Assembly: GCF_040939455.1 (NCBI RefSeq)
Contig: NC_134117.1
Span: forward strand, 61,588,501 to 61,652,500
Direction of reading: 5' to 3'
Length of the DNA: 64,000 bases
DNA from: Microcebus murinus
Taxonomy: Eukaryota; Chordata; Mammalia; Primates; Cheirogaleidae
In this document: positions 23,591 to 64,000 of the stretch, in pieces
How the letters are laid out: each line of letters begins with the position of its first letter
Position numbering within the stretch: position 1 is the stretch's first letter
Translations under genes and position numbers: made by a program
The notes under the pieces: model-generated
The model's input: only the letters and a program-made list of their open reading frames with translations
Databases searched by the model: none
Told to the model about the DNA's origin: nothing

Positions 23591-23974
23591 GCGCTGCAGT
23601 TCCACTGGCCCGGACACCTGGGAGTCAAGGCGGAGCAGGGCCGGTAAAGAGACCCGGATGAGTGCAGTTGAGCAGATTGCTGGCGCCAGTGTCCTCGGAG
23701 TGGACGTAGTGATAAGTAGCTGTTGGGTCCCACACGGCGTGAGAGCTCAGAGGATGCAGATGGGAGGGGAGACAGGAGACAGGAAGGTGAGAATGTGGGT
23801 GTCATGGGCCAGGCTGTCCCGCAGCTGGCAGAGCCTGGCAGCACTGCAGTCTGATGTGGCTTTGGGTTACCCCCAGGTGCAGAAAAGCTGTTCTCTCGGG
23901 GCTGTGGTGTTTCCCAGGTGTGAAGTTCAGCATTTAGGAGCACAGCAGTATTATAGTCCCTAGGAGACAGTTGC

Positions 23975-24390
23975 CTCTGTCTGCTAGGGCTGCGACTACA
24001 AAATACCACAGAGAAGGTGGCTTAGACAACAGATTTCTTTTCTCATAGCCCCAGAGGCTGAGAAGTCTGAGATCAGGGTGCTGGCAGGTGTGGTTCCTGG
24101 CCAGGCCTCTTTCTGGCTTTCAGAGGGTCACCTTCCATCTGCGTCCTCACATCGTGGGAGGATTCCCCTCTCTCTCTCTCTGTCTATCTCTGTCTCTCTC
24201 TCTCTCCTTATAAAGCCAGCAATGTTGTGGTCTTATGACGGCACACTTAGGACCTCATTTAATCTTATCTGCCTCCTTAAAAGCCTTATCTCCCTCCTTA
24301 AAAGCCTTATCTCCACATAGACTCACATTGGGGGTTAGGCCTTCAACACAGGAATTTGGGCACACACTGTGCATTTCATAACAACGGTTC
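23975..24390 (-). repeat. MaLR LTR (MST-type), minus orientation
   Basis: Reads as the complement of an ERVL-MaLR LTR: CTAGGGCTGCGACTACAAAA, GTGGCTTAGACAACAG, GAGGCTGAGAAGTCTGAGAT, then ATCGTGGGAGGATTC and ACATTGGGGGTTAGGCC at the far end. A (CT)n stretch is embedded at about 24169-24207. No internal sequence. Confidence 0.75.
24273..24314. repeat. 21-bp tandem duplication in LTR
   Basis: CTCCTTAAAAGCCTTATCTCC occurs twice in direct succession (24273-24293 and 24294-24314). The unit contains the LTR's own sequence, so it arose after insertion. Confidence 0.85.
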
Positions 24391-25084
24391 ATACTCAGTA
24401 AGCATGTAATAGTGATAGTAGAGCACTGAAGAAATTGAACAGTTTGAGAACTCACATGCACCTGAAGTCCTTTCACAAATCTTAGCTAGTATAATGGGCA
24501 TGAGATTCCCTGTGCCTGGGTGAGCCTTAGCCGTGGGGGAACATTCTGAGGAGAACTTGCATGGGAGATCATGGTTGTCCTCTAATAGCCACCACGAGGA
24601 GATCTCAGAATGTTATACCACGTGTCCTTGATGGGCCTTAGTGAATCCATTATTCTCTCATTGACCTAAACATTTTCTGATCTATTATTTACCTGGTACA
24701 GCTTCTGGAATAATAATCACCCCCAGTGAAGTGAAATAGTAATGACTTTTATTTTGTATTGTTTAATGTTGTCCTGCTAGCTGAAGATACGAGGTAGAGA
24801 GATGAAAGTTTGGGGTAATCAGAAACTCTGAGCCAGCTGAAGAAGTCAGACTGTGGCTCCATCTGGCACCTGCCTGAGCAACGAATGAGAAGACAGGGCA
24901 TTTACTTGTCAGTGAGGTTCCTGGAGCTGTCTTGAAATCCAAACCCCCTTGCAGTTCTAGTCTGCAAGAAGTCCCACCTTGTCATCAGTTTCTGTTCTTG
25001 GTGTTCCCAGACATGCTCAGTTCTTCATTTCTTACCAAGGATACTTTCAGCATAACTCCCTTTTACTTTTGCTAGTTCTGCCCT

Positions 25085-25240
25085 GCAAACAGAGCACTTG
25101 ACTGGAACAGAGTCATGTGGACCTGGGTTTGAACCCCTGGCTCTTCCCTTATTAGCTGTGACTTTGAGCACAGCTTGAGCATCAGTACACAGCTGATACT
25201 TGTGGAGGTGTGGAGATCCAAGGAGAGCCTAAAAGGAAAA
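25085..25240 (-). repeat. MIR SINE fragment
   Basis: AGAGTCATGTGGACCTGGGT, TTTGAACCCCTGGCTCTTCC and ATTAGCTGTGACTTTGAGCA are MIR sequence in reverse orientation. Confidence 0.75.
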
Positions 25241-26498
25241 GGGCCTGCAGAGGGTTGAGCACCAAACAGGTGCTCAGAATGTGATGTCCCGTCTTCCCCT
25301 TTCTATCATGCTTAAATGGCTTTTCAATGGCATATCTCCCTCTCAGGATTGAATTCTCCTAGTGTTTTTGAGTCATCCTTCTTATGGTAATCCCTCCACC
25401 TGTGTGTGTCTCTGGTCATTTCAATGTTCCCTTAACTATGATTGAAAGAACTTAATGTCAACTACCTTCCCCCTTCTAAATGGATTGACACTGTCACTTG
25501 TGTTCATGAGGCCAGATTAGTAAGAATGAATGATGGATCTATTAATATTAACACAATTGGTTTTAAAGTTGTGAACATTTGTACTTAGATGGACCTGGAA
25601 ATAGCTTGCAGTGAGAGAGGTGTGGGGACCAGGATGGTAGAGTGTGTCCTCCAGATGGTGACTGAAGGAGGAAAGGGGGTGGCCAAAGCCCTCTCAGAGA
25701 AAATAGGTTCATAAGAGGTGAATGAATATGATATAAATATGGAACAGAAGTTCTTTGTAGACCTAGGTAAGCTGTTCCAGGCAGAAATAAGGTCATGTCG
25801 GGATTGGGAAGCTGTTCAAGGCAAAGCTCAGTGTCTTTGAAGACAACTCTGTATTCTGGAGCCAAAGAGAACGCTGTTATTTCTTCATGACAGAACACTT
25901 TGGCAGGGGCTCTCATCTGTCCTGGAAATGGAGGCCAGGGAAAACTAAGAAGCACACTGAAGGTATTTGTAAAGTATGGGTGTATATGCTCCCCTGGGTA
26001 TGCTCACTCCTACAAGCTGTGCTCATGCTTCTCTGCCTGAGTGCCATGATTTCCACGTGTCCACAGCAGGGTAAAGTGGAGCAGCTGTGGCATGCAAATG
26101 CTGCCTTGCAGAGACACGGGAGCAGAATGCTGCAAAGGTCCTCACAGATACCCTCCCTGACCCCAGAGGCGGACGTCTTCAAGAGCACATCTGCAAGCCT
26201 TTCACAGATGCATTAGAGTGGGATCCAAGCAGCGGTAGATTGGTAGTGGAGTTTTGGTTTGGGGGCTCTCCTAGGCTGCGTCCTGCTGTAGCCACTTACT
26301 GCCCCTGGATGCGTTGCATGATTCTAGCGTAGCTTCACATGGCCATGCAAAGGATGGAGAGGACATGGTCTCTGCTTGAAAGGAAATGTACAACCAAGAA
26401 GCAACTGGGTAACAAGTATGAAGACTGCTCTTGATTTCAATCCCCTTCTTCCTGGCTCATGAGAGAGCTATTATAGTATTTATTTATGTTTTTCCCAG
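25241..26498. other. Intergenic sequence, unassigned
   Basis: Moderate G/C with no recognised repeat. Open frames here (for example minus 25563-25955) show no family I know. Confidence 0.35.
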
Positions 26499-26641
26499 GA
26501 CCCAAGAACCCAGAAGGTTCATGGCATTCGTGTTGAATTTCCCTTCGTGCCCTATTCCGTCCAGAAAGAACTCCTGGCAGAGCTGCTATTCCAGGCTTTG
26601 GAGGTGGCCAAATGGAGATATTTGAGAGTCCAGTGGGCACT
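26499..26641 (+). pseudogene. DDX11-like first coding exon, decayed
   Basis: After an acceptor (TGTTTTTCCCAG) the frame reads RTQKVHGIRVEFPFVPYSVQ, then KELLAELLFQALEVAK, and after a one-base loss EIFESPVGT. This follows DDX11 (TQKVGAIHFPFPFTPYSIQ ... FESPTGTGK), the iron-sulfur DNA helicase of sister-chromatid cohesion, from its start to the Walker A motif. The start codon is absent, one base is missing before FESP, Thr of SPTGT is Val, and the donor is ruined (ACT|ATGTGT). Only this exon is present. Confidence 0.75.
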
Positions 26642-27679
26642 ATGTGTGTGAATAGTGAGGTAGCGTGATTACAGCAACTGAGAGGTGGTCTTGCTCCCTG
26701 TGATTGGTTGCCTTTACAGAGATTTTCATGTTAGAAGTTAGGCAAAGTAGCCTGTGAGTTTATCTTTCTTTGTAGTAGTCACTTTGTCTATGAAAGTGTT
26801 AAACACAGCTGGAGGGTGTGAGGTCAGTTAGACTCCAGGCAAATGAGGATGTGAATGGCTGTGGACACCATGCCCCACAGCACTGAATGTTTCCAGATTT
26901 CTCTGGGCACAGAAGTGCTTTGATGTTGAGAAACACAAAAATAACTGGCTTCTTCACAGATTCAACATTCTGTCTTAGTCTCCAGGAAGTAGTTGACTGA
27001 GCACTGGAGGAATGTGATCAAGGGCCCCTGAGTCTTTCCTCCCTGGCTGGGAGTGAGGGAGGCATTTATTCCAGGTTGGCCATGCAGAAGAGGGGGAGGG
27101 CTGTGGCAATGGCCCCCAGTATCTCTCTCAGTTTTATAGCAAGTACTGTGTGCTGGTGAAATGAGTATGTTTCTGTGCGGGATCTCCTAGAGGAGAATGA
27201 CCTGTGAGCCACCTCACTGTGTCCCTGTCCTCTAGGGGGATTGGCTAAGTTGGCCCACAGGAGGCTCCTGATATGTGTGTGCTGAGTGAAGGAATGAGAG
27301 AATGTGACTCATTCTTTTTCTCACTGTTGGGAGCCTGTCAGTCTTTCTGGAGATAACACAGGGATCTCTAGGGACAGGAAAAGTGCCCAGTTGGATACTC
27401 TGTTTTTCCATTTTGTTCTTTCATGTGCAGTGAGTGGGAGAGATTAAGGCCCTCCAGTTAACAAAGAGAGCTCCCTGTATGTGGTGTGCATGGTTTTCTT
27501 AGGCAGTATGCTGTTAGCATTCTCACCTTCCATCTAAACCCAAAGCCAGGTGCCTTCTTCCCATAGCAACTCAGTGAAACATTGTTTTTAGGGTCAGTAC
27601 TGACTTCCTGGCTAAGAGACTTGGATATTTCAAGTCCTTACTTAACTGTTTGCTACATTTAATATTGTTGAACATGTCT
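26642..27679. other. Intergenic sequence, unassigned
   Basis: No further DDX11 exon and no confident repeat. It may be the duplicated DDX11 flanking intron, which I cannot test here. Confidence 0.35.
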
Positions 27680-28260
27680 TCCTTTTTTCTGTTTAAAGTA
27701 ATTTTAAAAAGTTAATCAAATATAATACATAAAATTGATGAAATGAGAGAGATTTGACACCTTAAAATAGTGTGTATCAATCCATGACCATGATATAGTC
27801 CTGTAATCATTTAGGCATTCTTTACTTTTTTCTCCAGGAATGTTGTATGATTTCCAGTGTAGAGATTTTGCACAGCCCTTACTAGATATATTCCTTCGTA
27901 TTTTTGGTTTGGGTACTATTATAAATGCTCTTTTCAAAAGTTTATTTTCTGATTGTTTATTGTCAGTATATAGAATGCAATTGATTTTGGGTGGCAGTTT
28001 CTTTAATTGTGATAAAATATACCTAACAGAAAATTTACCATTTTAACCATTTTAAGGTGTATAGTTCTGTGACATGAAGTACATTCGCACTGTTGTACAA
28101 CCACTATTGATTTTTCATATCAACTGTATTGACATAAAACTTATACGTGTTTAAAATTCACCAATTTCAGGTGTACACTTCAGAGAGTTTGGATACATGT
28201 GTCCACATCTAGAACATTTCCAGTGCCCCCAAGGGTCACCTATTTCCCTTTACATGTAAA
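27680..28260 (-). repeat. L1 3' UTR-type sequence, minus orientation
   Basis: GATAAAATATACCTAACAG, ACCATTTTAACCATTTTAAGG and ACATTCGCACTGTTGTACAA are typical of old L1M 3' ends. The same sequence type occurs at about 3620-3720. Confidence 0.65.
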
Positions 28261-28476
28261 AAAATAGAGGCCCTAAAAGTTAAGCCAATCGCCTAAGGAA
28301 ATGTTGGTGGGGAGGTGCAATGTCTTGTCTAGAGGCAAGCTTCCATCTCCTGATTCTTAAGCATTAGTCTTTGCATGTTTTCACCATCCATGATGAAATA
28401 CCCCGAAGAAAATCACCACGTCCACCAGAAGAGAAACACCCCCCCCTCTTTATTTCTTACAGAAACATCAGCAGCC

Positions 28477-64000
<35,524 letters not shown>

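Overview
The window is nuclear DNA from a primate. It is dense in Alu SINEs with 7SL-type monomers, L1 LINEs, MIR, a Tigger1 DNA transposon and MaLR/ERV-type LTRs. Most Alus carry an A/T-rich spacer (TATATATTAGTTGGCCAATT or a variant) that I associate with strepsirrhine Alus, so a lemur- or loris-like genome is the best guess.

Layout. (1) 1-4945: the last four coding exons, stop codon and poly(A) signal of annexin A7 (ANXA7), plus strand, with Alu and L1 in the introns. (2) 4946-28460: a gene-poor stretch. Its left part is L1/Alu/LTR rich (about 6.9-14.8 kb) and its right part is GC-rich and mostly unassigned. It holds three isolated exon-like pieces of unrelated genes: a minus-strand copy of ryanodine receptor 2 exon 3 (5626-5718), a regucalcin/SMP30-like exon with both splice sites (17764-17946), and a damaged copy of the first coding exon of the helicase gene DDX11 (26499-26641). 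A CpG island lies at about 6180-6700 and a second promoter-like block at about 22900-23400. (3) 28463-64000: a plus-strand multi-exon gene of the maestro heat-like repeat (MROH) family, closest in my reading to the MROH2 type. I traced 23 exons, all in phase with no stop codon, encoding about 828 residues; the gene runs off the right edge. Its 15 kb sixth intron holds nested LINE insertions.

Logic. ANXA7 encodes a calcium-dependent phospholipid-binding protein and the MROH gene a HEAT-repeat solenoid. Nothing in the sequence suggests that they work together. The orphan exons suggest that the interval between them was assembled from small segmental duplications. Two LINE insertions can be read as clean events with matching target-site duplications: a large L1 in an older L1, and a twin-primed (internally inverted) L1. 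Exon boundaries were read by eye from splice consensus, phase and protein similarity recalled from memory; no database search was run.
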